Source: Flavobacterium collinsii (GTDB taxonomy: Bacteria > Bacteroidota > Bacteroidia > Flavobacteriales > Flavobacteriaceae). From it: DNA of 64,000 bases. The notes beneath the pieces were generated by a model. The model was given only the letters and a program-made list of their open reading frames with translations. It was not told where the DNA came from and did not search any database. Location of the stretch: the NCBI RefSeq assembly GCF_902804485.1, contig NZ_CADCST010000098.1, positions 1 to 64,000 on the forward strand, given 5' to 3'. This document shows positions 15,867 to 24,874 of the stretch, piece by piece (the first letter of the stretch is position 1; every line of letters starts with the position of its first letter). Made by a program: the position numbers and the translations under genes.

Positions 15867-15950
15867 GTTAGAGGTTAGAGGTTAGAGGTTAGAGGTTAGA
15901 GGTTAGAGGTTAGAGGTTAGAGGTTAGAGGTTAGATGTTAGATGTTAGAT
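15867..15950. repeat. heptamer tandem repeat, 12 units
   Basis: Nine consecutive GTTAGAG units are followed by three GTTAGAT units, 84 bases in all, with no interruption. It starts 13 bases after the topB stop codon. A homopurine-biased, 7-bp perfect tandem is prone to slippage, so copy number probably varies between isolates. It is not in a reading frame. Confidence 0.95.
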
Positions 15951-16085
15951 GTGGGACGTTAAATATGAATTACGTTACTATTTTACTTTTTGCTTTTCAC
16001 ATCTCACTTTTCACATCTCACTTTTTAAAACAAACCATTCTTTTTCATACTTTAGTACTTCCATTTAAAATCAAAACTCATAAAT

Positions 16086-16562
16086 ATGTTTCAAAAAATT
16101 ACTCTCTTAGCTCTTGTTTTAGTTGCAGTTTCTTGTCAAAAAAAGGAATCCGCCGAAAAAGATAAAATCAAAGTTGCAGACTGGCTCATTGGGAACTGGG
16201 AAAACAAATCTCCAGAGGGTGTTCTGACCGAAAACTGGCAAAAACTAAACGATAGTACTTTTAGTGCTTCCTCCTATTTCATAAAAGAAAAAGACACCAT
16301 TCATTTCGAAACTATCGTTCTAGCACAAAAAGACGAAACGCTAACTTATATTGCAACGGTGAAAGGCCAGAATGATGATAAACCAGTAGCTTTTCAATCG
16401 ACTGCTGAATCAGACAAACAATTGGTTTTCGAGAATTCTAAACACGATTATCCGCAAAAGATAACCTATACAAAAGGTGCGAATAATACTTTAACTGCTG
16501 AGATTTCAGGGAATTTAAACGGTAAACCAAGTTCGGAAAAATTTGTGATGGTAAAGAAGTAA
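16086..16562 (+). CDS. DUF6265-type lipoprotein
   Basis: 158 aa. Lipobox VAVSC puts the lipid on Cys17. The mature domain has ADWLIGNWENKSPEG (about 31-45), SFIKEKDT-like strands and ETIVLAQKDETLTYIA, matching the lipocalin-like DUF6265 family common in Flavobacteriia. FENSKHDYPQKITY is the second conserved block. The fold suggests binding of a small hydrophobic ligand, but no function is known. Start ATG begins the signal peptide. The next gene follows after 15 bases, so they may share a transcript. Confidence 0.8.
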   Translation: MFQKITLLALVLVAVSCQKKESAEKDKIKVADWLIGNWENKSPEGVLTENWQKLNDSTFSASSYFIKEKDTIHFETIVLAQKDETLTYIATVKGQNDDKPVAFQSTAESDKQLVFENSKHDYPQKITYTKGANNTLTAEISGNLNGKPSSEKFVMVKK

Positions 16563-16577
16563 TAAGACCAACGCGTT

Positions 16578-16922
16578 ATGTTCATAATTCTAGTTTTTTC
16601 TTTTTTTGGTTTATGCATTTTAGTGAATTTAATATTGTATTTAAAAAATTCATTTATCCCCAAGTCTTTTATATTAATTGAAAATGAAATTGTTTCTTTT
16701 GAAGAAAGAATAAAATGGCGTGACACGAACGGAAATCCTAGTACTCCGGAGATTAGAAAAACATATTATGTTCCAATCGTTGAATACACTTACAATGATA
16801 AAAAACATGTTTATCAAAGTAAAATTCCGATAATGTTAGATAGTCCTAATTTTAATCTAAAAATGTTATTGTACATTAATCCTGAGAGCCCTACAGATGC
16901 CAGACATAGATTTAAAAAATAG
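16578..16922 (+). CDS. DUF3592-like membrane protein
   Basis: 114 aa with one N-terminal membrane helix (IILVFSFFGLCILVNLILYL), then a beta-rich domain with VPIVEYTYNDKKHVYQS and LLYINPESPTDAR, the pattern of DUF3592 proteins (Y-x-V-x-Y plus N-P-x-x-P). The domain would face the periplasm or cytoplasm; topology is not determined. It overlaps the next gene by 26 bases, which argues for coupled translation. Confidence 0.75.
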   Translation: MFIILVFSFFGLCILVNLILYLKNSFIPKSFILIENEIVSFEERIKWRDTNGNPSTPEIRKTYYVPIVEYTYNDKKHVYQSKIPIMLDSPNFNLKMLLYINPESPTDARHRFKK

Positions 16923-17274
16923 CAAGCAAGAATTATACAACGGATACAGTAGACATAATGAAACCAAGAGCATTATAATTGATTTCATTAATAATAAAAT
17001 CTCTTCATTTATTTTTAGATATAATAGAACAGACAAAAATTCGCTTGTTTCATATAGCACTTTTGATTTTAATTTCTGCTACATAGAAAATGAGATAGAA
17101 ACGGAATTGTTTTATATAAATTGCGACCATTCAAGAAAAACGTTACTTTCCTTTTTAGAAATTCTTCAATATATCGAAAATAATTACGATGTCAGCCTAA
17201 CAAATGAGTTTTATAATGATGGCTATTTTTATGATAAAAAAAATGAAGAAATAGTTAGATATTTATATCGCTAA
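16897..17274 (+). CDS. hypothetical protein, 125 aa
   Basis: Soluble, strongly acidic and Asn/Tyr-rich, with no signal peptide or membrane helix and no recognised family. The ATG at 16897 lies inside the DUF3592-like gene in another frame; no other in-frame ATG gives a better start. The overlap and same orientation suggest partnership with the membrane protein upstream. The following 165 bases to the MFS gene are noncoding and contain only a short AACCCGGGTT palindrome followed by a T-run. Confidence 0.6.
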   Translation: MPDIDLKNSKQELYNGYSRHNETKSIIIDFINNKISSFIFRYNRTDKNSLVSYSTFDFNFCYIENEIETELFYINCDHSRKTLLSFLEILQYIENNYDVSLTNEFYNDGYFYDKKNEEIVRYLYR

Positions 17275-17440
17275 ATACTTTTAAGTAGCTAATATCCCTT
17301 TTTAACCCGGGTTTATTTTTTTTAACATTCTATAAAACAATTCTAACGGATTAAAATCCATCGCTACAAAGTAGTTCATTCTTCCGGAATTAAAAAAACT
17401 CAGAACCTTAGCAACTTAGCATCTAAGCCCCTCAAAAAAA

Positions 17441-18601
17441 TCACTCGTTTTCCCCGATCTTATTCACCATAAAGATCATGAGTATTCCTAAAAGCGCCAT
17501 TACCAAAAATGCCCACTTCATACTTAAATATTCGGATATAAACCCTACCATTGGCGGCACCAGTAAAAAGCCAAGATAACCAATAGTAGAAATCGACGTT
17601 AAGGCAGAACCACTACTTAGTTTTGATGATCTTCCTGCGATACTAAATACAAGCGGAACCACACAGGAAACCCCAAACCCAATCAAGACATAGCCAAAAA
17701 TAGTCGGGTAAGCAAACGGCAGGATAAAGCAAATACCAAATCCTAATGTGATTAAAACACCACTGTAAAACAGAATTCGTTTGGTACCAAATTTCATTAC
17801 GCCATAATCACCAAACAAACGTCCAAGAGTTACTGCTGTTGCAAAAAAGACAAATGCTGCACTGGTTAACTTTGGAGAAGCTTTTAATATGTTTTCAAAA
17901 TAAATTCCGCTCCAATCGTACATCGTATTTTCGCAAGCCATAGACACAAAACAAATCAGGGCAAACTTAACCAGATTTTTTTCGGGCATCGAGAAGAACT
18001 TCTTTTTAACCGGTACGGGTTCATTATGAATACTCAGTGGGTAAAAACAAGCGGTTAGTGCGAGCATAAAAACACTTACTCCCAGTAAATGATGTGACGG
18101 TGCAATATGTTGTGTTACCATTACGTATCCCAATCCCGCTCCCGAGAAAACTGCTATACTCCAAACGGCATGAAAACGGGTTATAATAGAATGTGGATAT
18201 AGTTTTTGAACCTCCAAAGATTGTGCATTAATAGATAAATTGAAAATATTACGCGACGCACCAAAGATTAAAAGCACAATAACCAACTGCCACACAAAAG
18301 CAACCAATCCAGGTAAAGACAATACAATATTAAACATGATTGCTCCCAGCAACATAACATAACGGCTGCTGTATTTATTCAAAAGCTTTCCTGTAAAAGG
18401 CATCGTTAACATTAAACCAATCGGAAAGGCAAATAAAACTGCTCCAAACTGAGCTTCGGACAAATGCAATTGCGCCTGTATGTGTGGAATACGGGATACC
18501 CAGGAAGAATATCCAAATCCCGAAAGGAAAAAAAACACAGTATTGGCCAAACGATATCCTTTGGCAGAATACTGTAGTTTTTTCAAGAAAGGTAAAATCA
18601 T
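17441..18601 (-). CDS. MFS transporter, YbjJ-like
   Basis: 386 aa with twelve predicted hydrophobic segments. The first reads LANTVFFFLSGFGYSSWVSR, and the cytoplasmic loop motif between helices 2 and 3 is GKLLNKYSSRYVM, a variant of the MFS G-x-L-a-D-r-x-G-r-r signature. The opening SWVSRIPHIQAQLHLSEAQFG is typical of the YbjJ-like branch of putative sugar or drug exporters. Substrate cannot be predicted. It is monocistronic and divergent from the TonB receptor cluster. Confidence 0.85.
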   Translation of the reverse strand: MILPFLKKLQYSAKGYRLANTVFFFLSGFGYSSWVSRIPHIQAQLHLSEAQFGAVLFAFPIGLMLTMPFTGKLLNKYSSRYVMLLGAIMFNIVLSLPGLVAFVWQLVIVLLIFGASRNIFNLSINAQSLEVQKLYPHSIITRFHAVWSIAVFSGAGLGYVMVTQHIAPSHHLLGVSVFMLALTACFYPLSIHNEPVPVKKKFFSMPEKNLVKFALICFVSMACENTMYDWSGIYFENILKASPKLTSAAFVFFATAVTLGRLFGDYGVMKFGTKRILFYSGVLITLGFGICFILPFAYPTIFGYVLIGFGVSCVVPLVFSIAGRSSKLSSGSALTSISTIGYLGFLLVPPMVGFISEYLSMKWAFLVMALLGILMIFMVNKIGENE

Positions 18602-18774
18602 ATCAAGAGCTTCATTTTAAAACACAAAATTAAGGCATTCAAAGTGTAACTTCTACCCTTTTTACGTTTTTTAATAAACGTCAGAAATTTAATTCATTCC
18701 AATCATTCCTCAAAGAAATTAAAAAAAACTACCCCAGATTTAACTCAAAGTTCATGAAATCAAACTAAACATTA

Positions 18775-18805
18775 TTTGTTAAAGAAATATTAATTTTTAC
18801 ATTTG
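18775..18805 (+). promoter_or_regulatory. promoter of the first TonB receptor gene
   Basis: -33 TTTG (18775-18778) and -7 TACATTTG (18798-18805) with a 19-base spacer, an excellent consensus match. The start codon follows 53 bases downstream. Confidence 0.75.
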
Positions 18806-18858
18806 CACTGTTTTTATTAATTCTAAATAAAAATAAAGCTCTAACCAAATATTATAAA

Positions 18859-21180
18859 ATGAAATATTCTTTTCAGAAAACCTATCGTTTTCTATTTACA
18901 GTCAGTTTCTTTTTTTCTGTTCTTTGTTCATTTGCCCAACAAAACTTCGGAAAAATAAAAGGAACGATAACAACATCTGATGGCGATGCTGCCGCTGGAG
19001 TAAATGTCATTCTTAAAAACTCAAAATACGGTACCGTTACTAACGACGATGGTACTTTTGAACTGAACAGAGTAAAAGCAAATACTTATACTTTGCAAAT
19101 ATCTTTAACAGGCTACGAAACTACAGAACAAGTTGTAGTTGTTACTGAAACCGAAACATCCGCTGTTAATCTACAATTAAAAGTTTCTAACAAAGAATTA
19201 CACGAAGTTGTCGTGAATGGCAAAAAAAGCATCTTATCTAAAAAAACCGATTACGTAGCAAGAATGCCACTAAAAAATCTGGAAAACCCTCAAGTTTACA
19301 GCGTTATTCAAAAAGAACTTTTACAGGAACAAATTGCAATAGACATTAGAAGTGCAGCTGTGAATGCACCCGGTGTAACCACAAAAATTTATCCATCAGG
19401 GGGACTTGAAATTTCATTTAGAGGTTTTAGCACCGGTGTCAATGCACGAAACGGAATGGAAAATATGACGGGGCGAAGCTCTATTTCTATTGATAATGCA
19501 GAACGAATTGAAGTTCTTAAAGGTCCTTCGGGGACTTTATTTGGGTCGTCTGTTTCTTCTTTTGGAGGTGTTGTAAATTTAGTTACCAAAAAACCTTTTG
19601 AAACTAAAAAAACAGAAGTATCCTATACTGGAGGAAGTTTTGGATTAAACCGACTAGTGCTTGATGTTAATACTCCTCTAACACCTGATAACAACGTATT
19701 GTTTCGATTAAACGCTGCGGTAAATACCGAAAAGAGTTTCTTAGACTATGGTTTTAGCAAAACATTCCTGATAGCGCCAAGTCTTACTTACAAAGCAACC
19801 GATAAACTAACCTTAAGTATTGATACCGAAATCTACAATGTAAACAACACACGTCCTACTTACGGACGTTTCTACGCTCCGGGAATTACAAATCCAACGG
19901 ATTTAAAGGTAGACTATAGAAAAAGTTTATTTCACGATGACCTTGATGCCAAAACTTCATCAACAAAAGTTTTTGTTCAGGCAGAATATCAATTGGCAGA
20001 AAACTGGAAATCTACTACTGTTTTCTCTTTTATAGATGAAAATGTAGATCGCAGTTATCAATATTACACCCAATGGACTTCACCTACAGAAGTAAAAAGA
20101 AGCGTATCCCGTTTTGGTCCAATATTTAATCAATTTACGAATATACAAGAAAACATTAACGGTCAGTTTTCTACCGGAAGCATCAAACATAAACTTTTAT
20201 TAGGGACTAATTACAGATTCTCAAAAGGTACTTTTAATTATGGTGCCACGCCAGTTCTGGACACTATCGATGTCACAAAACCTTTTGATCCTATCCGAAA
20301 AAAACAAGTTGATGCAGTAGTATCTCAACTTACATGGGCAGTTCCGGACGAACAAATATTTAGTATTTATGCCTCAGATGTGATAAGCTTTACAGATCGT
20401 TTATCAGCCATGTTGAGTCTTCGCATGGACAACTTCGTTCAGAAAAAACTGGAAGACACAAAGGGATATAACCAAACTGCTTTATCTCCTAAATTAGGTT
20501 TAGTATACGAGGTTGTTAAAAATCAGGTTTCTTTATTTGGAAATTATATGAATGGTTTTCAAAATTCGGGTCCGGTAAATCAGCCAGACGGAACCTTATT
20601 AATATTAAAACCGGTTTATGCCAACCAATACGAAGGTGGGGTAAAAGCAGAAGCATTCAATAAAAAATTAAGTACAACATTAAGTTACTACAACATTACG
20701 ATTGATAATGCTACAAGAACAACTTCTGAAGGATTTAGTGTTCAGGATGGTAAACAAGTGAGTAAGGGAATTGATTTTGAATTTATTGCCAATCCGGTTG
20801 AGGGTTTAAATGCTATGCTTGGGTATGCTTATAATGACAATCGCATCGTAAAATCATCTGATGCTGCTATTGAAGGAAATAAAGCCAGCGGAGCTCCGGA
20901 AAATGTAGTTAATTTTTGGATATCATATAAATTTCAAAACAAATTAAAAGATTTAGGACTTGGTTTTGGAGGTAATTATGTAGACAAACAATACAAGTTT
21001 GAAGACCAAAGTTTTTACAGCCCATCTTATTCTGTTTACAATGCGACCGTATTTTATGATAAGCCAACATGGAGAATCGGCGTTAAATTCAACAACATAA
21101 ACAATAAAAAATACTGGGACTCTTATGGAATGGCGCAAGCTCCTGCTAACTTATTAGTAAACTTAACTCTTAAGTTTTAA
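18859..21180 (+). CDS. TonB-dependent siderophore receptor, paralogue A
   Basis: 773 aa outer-membrane receptor. Signal peptide 1-26 (VLCSFAQ); carboxypeptidase-regulatory-like domain about 31-105 (KGTITTSDGDAAAGVNVIL...GYETTEQ). Next come the plug, with AERIEVLKGPSGTLFGS near 213-229, and a 22-strand barrel ending in a terminal Phe (VNLTLKF). The plug and DNVLFRLNAA-type barrel start match the ferrichrome/FhuE-like siderophore branch. It takes up an Fe(III) complex using the proton-motive force through TonB-ExbBD. The N-terminal 110 residues are very similar to those of the next gene, indicating duplication. It ends at its own terminator. Confidence 0.93.
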   Translation: MKYSFQKTYRFLFTVSFFFSVLCSFAQQNFGKIKGTITTSDGDAAAGVNVILKNSKYGTVTNDDGTFELNRVKANTYTLQISLTGYETTEQVVVVTETETSAVNLQLKVSNKELHEVVVNGKKSILSKKTDYVARMPLKNLENPQVYSVIQKELLQEQIAIDIRSAAVNAPGVTTKIYPSGGLEISFRGFSTGVNARNGMENMTGRSSISIDNAERIEVLKGPSGTLFGSSVSSFGGVVNLVTKKPFETKKTEVSYTGGSFGLNRLVLDVNTPLTPDNNVLFRLNAAVNTEKSFLDYGFSKTFLIAPSLTYKATDKLTLSIDTEIYNVNNTRPTYGRFYAPGITNPTDLKVDYRKSLFHDDLDAKTSSTKVFVQAEYQLAENWKSTTVFSFIDENVDRSYQYYTQWTSPTEVKRSVSRFGPIFNQFTNIQENINGQFSTGSIKHKLLLGTNYRFSKGTFNYGATPVLDTIDVTKPFDPIRKKQVDAVVSQLTWAVPDEQIFSIYASDVISFTDRLSAMLSLRMDNFVQKKLEDTKGYNQTALSPKLGLVYEVVKNQVSLFGNYMNGFQNSGPVNQPDGTLLILKPVYANQYEGGVKAEAFNKKLSTTLSYYNITIDNATRTTSEGFSVQDGKQVSKGIDFEFIANPVEGLNAMLGYAYNDNRIVKSSDAAIEGNKASGAPENVVNFWISYKFQNKLKDLGLGFGGNYVDKQYKFEDQSFYSPSYSVYNATVFYDKPTWRIGVKFNNINNKKYWDSYGMAQAPANLLVNLTLKF

Positions 21181-21197
21181 TATAATTTGCAATAAAA

Positions 21198-21223
21198 AAA
21201 CACCTCTACTTTAGAGGTGTTTG
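21198..21223 (+). terminator. intrinsic terminator after receptor A
   Basis: AAACACCTCT / AGAGGTGTTT stem with ACTTT loop, directly after the first receptor gene. It separates the two tandem receptor genes into individual transcripts, at least in part. Confidence 0.8.
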
Positions 21224-21297
21224 CATTTAAAAGAAAACCAGTTCCTTATTAATTTCCCGCAATTATTCACTGATAACATTAACCAATCAAAAAAATC

Positions 21298-23727
21298 ATG
21301 AACAACTTTGAAAAACGAATTAAAAATTCTCAATTCGTAATCTATCTCTTTTTACTCTTTTCTTTCAGTGCTTTTGCTCAGCAAAACAACGGAAAGATTA
21401 AAGGAACAATAACAACATCTGATGGCGAACTGGCTGTTGGCGTTAACATTATCCTTAAAAGTTCAAAACACGGTACCACCAGTAATGAAGACGGTGCTTT
21501 TGAATTTAACAGAGTAAGACCAAACACCTACACTTTGCAAGTTTCTTTAGCCGGTTATGAAACTCTGGAACAGGAAGTAATTGTTTCGATCAATGAAACT
21601 ACAACACTTAACTTACAGTTGAAGGTTTCAAACAAACAGTTAAAAGAGGTAATCATTACCAATAATCGAGGAAAAACTTTTCCTAAGCAAAGTACTTATG
21701 TTTCAAAAATGCCTTTAAAAAATGTCGAAAATCCACAGGTTTACAACATTGTTTCTTCTGAATTAATTAAGGAACAAGCCATTACAAATTATGAAGACGC
21801 TTTAAAAAATGTACCCGGAATTCAAAAATTATGGGAATCTACAGGTCGTGGCGGCGATGGTGGTTCGTATTATAGTCTTCGTGGATTTGAAGTCCAGGCC
21901 AATATTGTAAACGGATTACCGGGTTTAACAAACGGAAGTTTAGATCCCGCAAACGTTGAACGCATCGAAGTCATAAAAGGTCCATCCGGAACTTTATTTG
22001 GCAGCAGTTTAGTGAGCTACGGCGGACTTATTAATACCGTTACCAAAAAACCCTACAGTGGTTTTGGAGGCGAAGTATCTTATCTGGCCGGAAGTTTTGG
22101 TTTAAACAGAGTGACTGCCGACATCAATACTCCACTGGACGACGCAGATAATGTTCTTTTCAGAATTAATACTGCTTATCAAACTGAAAATAGTTTTCAG
22201 GATGCCGGATTTCGTACTTCATTTTTTGTAGCTCCTTCCCTTTCATACAAAGTAAACGATAAGCTTTCCTTTTTGATCAATACGGAATTAATGCTGGAAG
22301 AAAAAACAACGCCGTCAATGCTGTTTTTAGGCAGAGATTCTGCTTTGCAATATGCTAACTTAGCCGAATTAAACTATAATACCGATTTATCTTTTTACAG
22401 CAACGATCTATCAATAAAAAATCCAAGATATAGCCTTCAGGGACAGATGACCTATAAAATTTCTGAGCAATGGACTTCACAGACTGTTTTATCAAGAAGT
22501 TCATCAAAATCAAGAGGTTATTACAGTTATATCTATGACAATGAAAACGGAAATAAAGATTTTGGATTTAATATCACCAAAGAACAATCACAAACTGTAA
22601 CGACTGATATTCAGCAGAATTTTATTGGAGATTTCAAAATTGGTAACATGCGCAATCGTCTTGTGGCTGGTCTTGATTATTTTGAAAGAAATGTAATGAG
22701 TGGAGGTTCCGGTTATGGCCGTCTTTACAACATTACCGCACAAGGCGAAGTGAGACAATTAGACCCTGCCGCCCCTTATTATCTAACGCAAACATCTGTT
22801 GACAAACTACTGGCAAACAGACCGGCAGGAAACTTTAATCCGCAGGACGCTACTTACAGTGTATATGCTTCCGACGTGCTTAATATTACATCAAAACTGT
22901 TAGCGATGGCAAGTTTAAGAGTAGATTATTTTGATACTAAAGGTGATATCAAAAATAAAAATGACGATTATACACAAACCGCTTTGTCGCCAAAATTCGG
23001 GTTGTTATACCAGCCAATTGAAGACAAATTATCTGTATTTGCCAATTATATGAATGGTTTCAGAAACATTGCACCAGCCGTAAATTATGATACTGATGGT
23101 AATTTAATCGGAACCAAAACTTTCGAACCGGAACATGCCAATCAATTGGAATTTGGTGTAAAAGCAAATGTTTTTGAAGACAAATTAAACGCAACTATTA
23201 GCTACTACAATATTAATGTAGCCAATTTGGTAACCAGCAACCCATTGTACAGTTCACAAGGTGGTGAAGCGCAAAGCAAAGGCTTTGAATTTGATTTAAA
23301 TGCCGCACCAATAAAAGGATTAAGTATTATTGCTGGATACAGCTATAACGACAGCAAAATTACAAAAGGTGATGTTGGTAATGTTTGGCTGGAACAAGGC
23401 AAAAGGCCATTTTGGTCAGGCCCAAAAAACCTCATAAATCTATGGGCAACTTATAAATTTGAAGAAGGTACACTCGAGCATTTCGGTCTAGGTTTTGGAG
23501 GAAATTATGCGAGTGAAAATGCCATTTTGGACAGTTCTAAAACCGGAAAATTTGTATTACCGGAATATACTGTTATTAATGGTTCTGTTTTCTACAATTC
23601 AAATAAATTTCGCGTAGCCTTTAACATCAACAATATTGCCAACAAAGATTATTTTAATGGTGGATGGTCAACCCTAAATCCGCAAAAACCAAGGAATATT
23701 GTCGCGAGTTTCGCCTACAAATTCTAA
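21298..23727 (+). CDS. TonB-dependent siderophore receptor, paralogue B
   Basis: 809 aa. Signal peptide ending FSAFAQ (about residue 28), then a carboxypeptidase-regulatory-like domain starting KIKGTITTSDGELAVGVN that is nearly the same as in the preceding receptor, at DNA level too. The plug contains VERIEVIKGPSGTLFGSSL, and the barrel ends with Phe (ASFAYKF). Barrel loops differ from paralogue A, so ligand specificity has probably diverged. No clear TAnnTTTG promoter was seen in the 117-base gap, so some read-through past the upstream terminator may drive it. It is convergent with the AraC-type regulator gene. Confidence 0.93.
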   Translation: MNNFEKRIKNSQFVIYLFLLFSFSAFAQQNNGKIKGTITTSDGELAVGVNIILKSSKHGTTSNEDGAFEFNRVRPNTYTLQVSLAGYETLEQEVIVSINETTTLNLQLKVSNKQLKEVIITNNRGKTFPKQSTYVSKMPLKNVENPQVYNIVSSELIKEQAITNYEDALKNVPGIQKLWESTGRGGDGGSYYSLRGFEVQANIVNGLPGLTNGSLDPANVERIEVIKGPSGTLFGSSLVSYGGLINTVTKKPYSGFGGEVSYLAGSFGLNRVTADINTPLDDADNVLFRINTAYQTENSFQDAGFRTSFFVAPSLSYKVNDKLSFLINTELMLEEKTTPSMLFLGRDSALQYANLAELNYNTDLSFYSNDLSIKNPRYSLQGQMTYKISEQWTSQTVLSRSSSKSRGYYSYIYDNENGNKDFGFNITKEQSQTVTTDIQQNFIGDFKIGNMRNRLVAGLDYFERNVMSGGSGYGRLYNITAQGEVRQLDPAAPYYLTQTSVDKLLANRPAGNFNPQDATYSVYASDVLNITSKLLAMASLRVDYFDTKGDIKNKNDDYTQTALSPKFGLLYQPIEDKLSVFANYMNGFRNIAPAVNYDTDGNLIGTKTFEPEHANQLEFGVKANVFEDKLNATISYYNINVANLVTSNPLYSSQGGEAQSKGFEFDLNAAPIKGLSIIAGYSYNDSKITKGDVGNVWLEQGKRPFWSGPKNLINLWATYKFEEGTLEHFGLGFGGNYASENAILDSSKTGKFVLPEYTVINGSVFYNSNKFRVAFNINNIANKDYFNGGWSTLNPQKPRNIVASFAYKF

Positions 23728-23746
23728 TATACTATTCTCTGAATAT

Positions 23747-23785
23747 AAAAGAGAGGCTAATTTAAGTTAGCCTCTTTTTATTTTT
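23747..23785. terminator. bidirectional terminator between receptor B and the AraC gene
   Basis: AAAAGAGAGGCTAA / TTAGCCTCTTTTT stem-loop with T-runs on both strands, placed between convergent genes. Its right part overlaps the last codons of the regulator gene, whose stop codon starts at 23778. Confidence 0.85.
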
Positions 23786-24764
23786 TTAGCTTACTGGGCA
23801 AATAGCCAAAAGTCTTTTTGAATGCTACTGTAAAATGCTGTGGATTTTTATACCCAACCTCTTCTGAAACAACAGCAATCGCGAATCCTTTTTCTACGAT
23901 TAACTTTTTGGCATACTCCATTCTTATCGTAGTCAGATAAGCAAAAACCGAGACTCCGTAAATTTGCTTGAAATATTTTTTTAATTTAAAAGTGTTTAGT
24001 CCAATATTCGCAGCAAGGCCGGAAAGACTGTGATTCTCTCTAAATCGGCTTTTTAGAATGGTTTCCAGCTCTATGATCTTAGAATAATCATACGGGCTTA
24101 ATTCTGCCAATTCTTCTTTGTTTTCATTTTCATTAATGATTGTAAACAAATACGAAATTATCTCTACTACTTTCGATTCCAAAAAAGCTTTTTTAATAAC
24201 TCCACTGTAAGTACAGCCTGTTATTTCGGTTATTATTTTTTGCAATTGTGGCGAAATCACCCGACTCTTATCCCACATCAGAAAGGCAGTTTTTTTCTCA
24301 ATAGCTTCAGCCAATAGCGGAATTGCTTCTTTTAAATTAGAGTGAAACAATTGCTGCAAATAATCTGTCGTAAAACTTATTTCGACCGTTTTTCTTTTTT
24401 GAGTCCTAAAGTTCAGGTTTCCTTTGATTACTGGTAAATAGAAGAAATTGTAATGTCCTTGAGGAATGTAGATTCTTTTTTCTTTTTTATTATCAGGGCA
24501 ATATTCATTATCCCCTTCTATTTCAAAGTGCAGTTTTATAAACGAGAAATCATGTTCTACAGCTACCGAATAGAAATCTTTTGCAATTGTTACATCTTTA
24601 AATTCCAGTTGTACCCCATTTAATGTAATACTTGTTAAGACTCCTTTTATGCCATTAAAATTATGTTCTTTTCGCTCTTCAATTAAGGTTTCACTAAACG
24701 GAATAGGATTGTCAATGAGCAGCACTCCGTCTTCATAAATTTCGCTTCTTAACTGACTTTTCAT
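23778..24764 (-). CDS. AraC-family transcriptional regulator (PchR-like)
   Basis: 328 aa. The C-terminal ~100 residues carry two helix-turn-helix motifs: LSGLAANIGLNTFKLKKYFK then FAIAVVSEEVGYKNPQHFT...FKKTFGYLPSKLKK, the standard AraC signature. The N-terminal ~220 residues form a ligand-sensing domain like that of PchR/YbtA-type siderophore regulators. It sits inside the TonB receptor cluster and is divergent from the third receptor gene (110-base shared region 24765-24874), so it most likely activates nearby receptor genes when the ferric-siderophore ligand is present. The regulatory link is inferred from position. Confidence 0.9.
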   Translation of the reverse strand: MKSQLRSEIYEDGVLLIDNPIPFSETLIEERKEHNFNGIKGVLTSITLNGVQLEFKDVTIAKDFYSVAVEHDFSFIKLHFEIEGDNEYCPDNKKEKRIYIPQGHYNFFYLPVIKGNLNFRTQKRKTVEISFTTDYLQQLFHSNLKEAIPLLAEAIEKKTAFLMWDKSRVISPQLQKIITEITGCTYSGVIKKAFLESKVVEIISYLFTIINENENKEELAELSPYDYSKIIELETILKSRFRENHSLSGLAANIGLNTFKLKKYFKQIYGVSVFAYLTTIRMEYAKKLIVEKGFAIAVVSEEVGYKNPQHFTVAFKKTFGYLPSKLKK

Positions 24765-24803
24765 ATAATTCCTTTTGCGTTTATTTTAATCCTTTTTACG
24801 GCT

Positions 24804-24832
24804 TTTGCCGATACCTCTATACTATACTTTTG
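24804..24832 (+). promoter_or_regulatory. promoter of receptor C, facing the AraC gene
   Basis: -33 TTTG (24804-24807) and -7 TACTTTTG (24825-24832), spacer 17. It lies in the 110-base divergent region and would be the natural target of the AraC-type regulator. It also shows that an in-frame TTG at 24830 is promoter sequence, not a start codon. Confidence 0.7.
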
Positions 24833-24874
24833 CGTAAAATTATCAAAATTTTAATCAATCTAAATAAGAATAAT

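Noticed and set aside
15867..15950. CRISPR or telomere-like array
   Set aside because: Units are 7 bp with no spacers, and there is no cas gene; it is a simple slippage-type tandem.
15935..16165. 76-codon ORF over the tandem repeat
   Set aside because: It starts inside the repeat and overlaps the DUF6265-type lipoprotein out of frame; no support.
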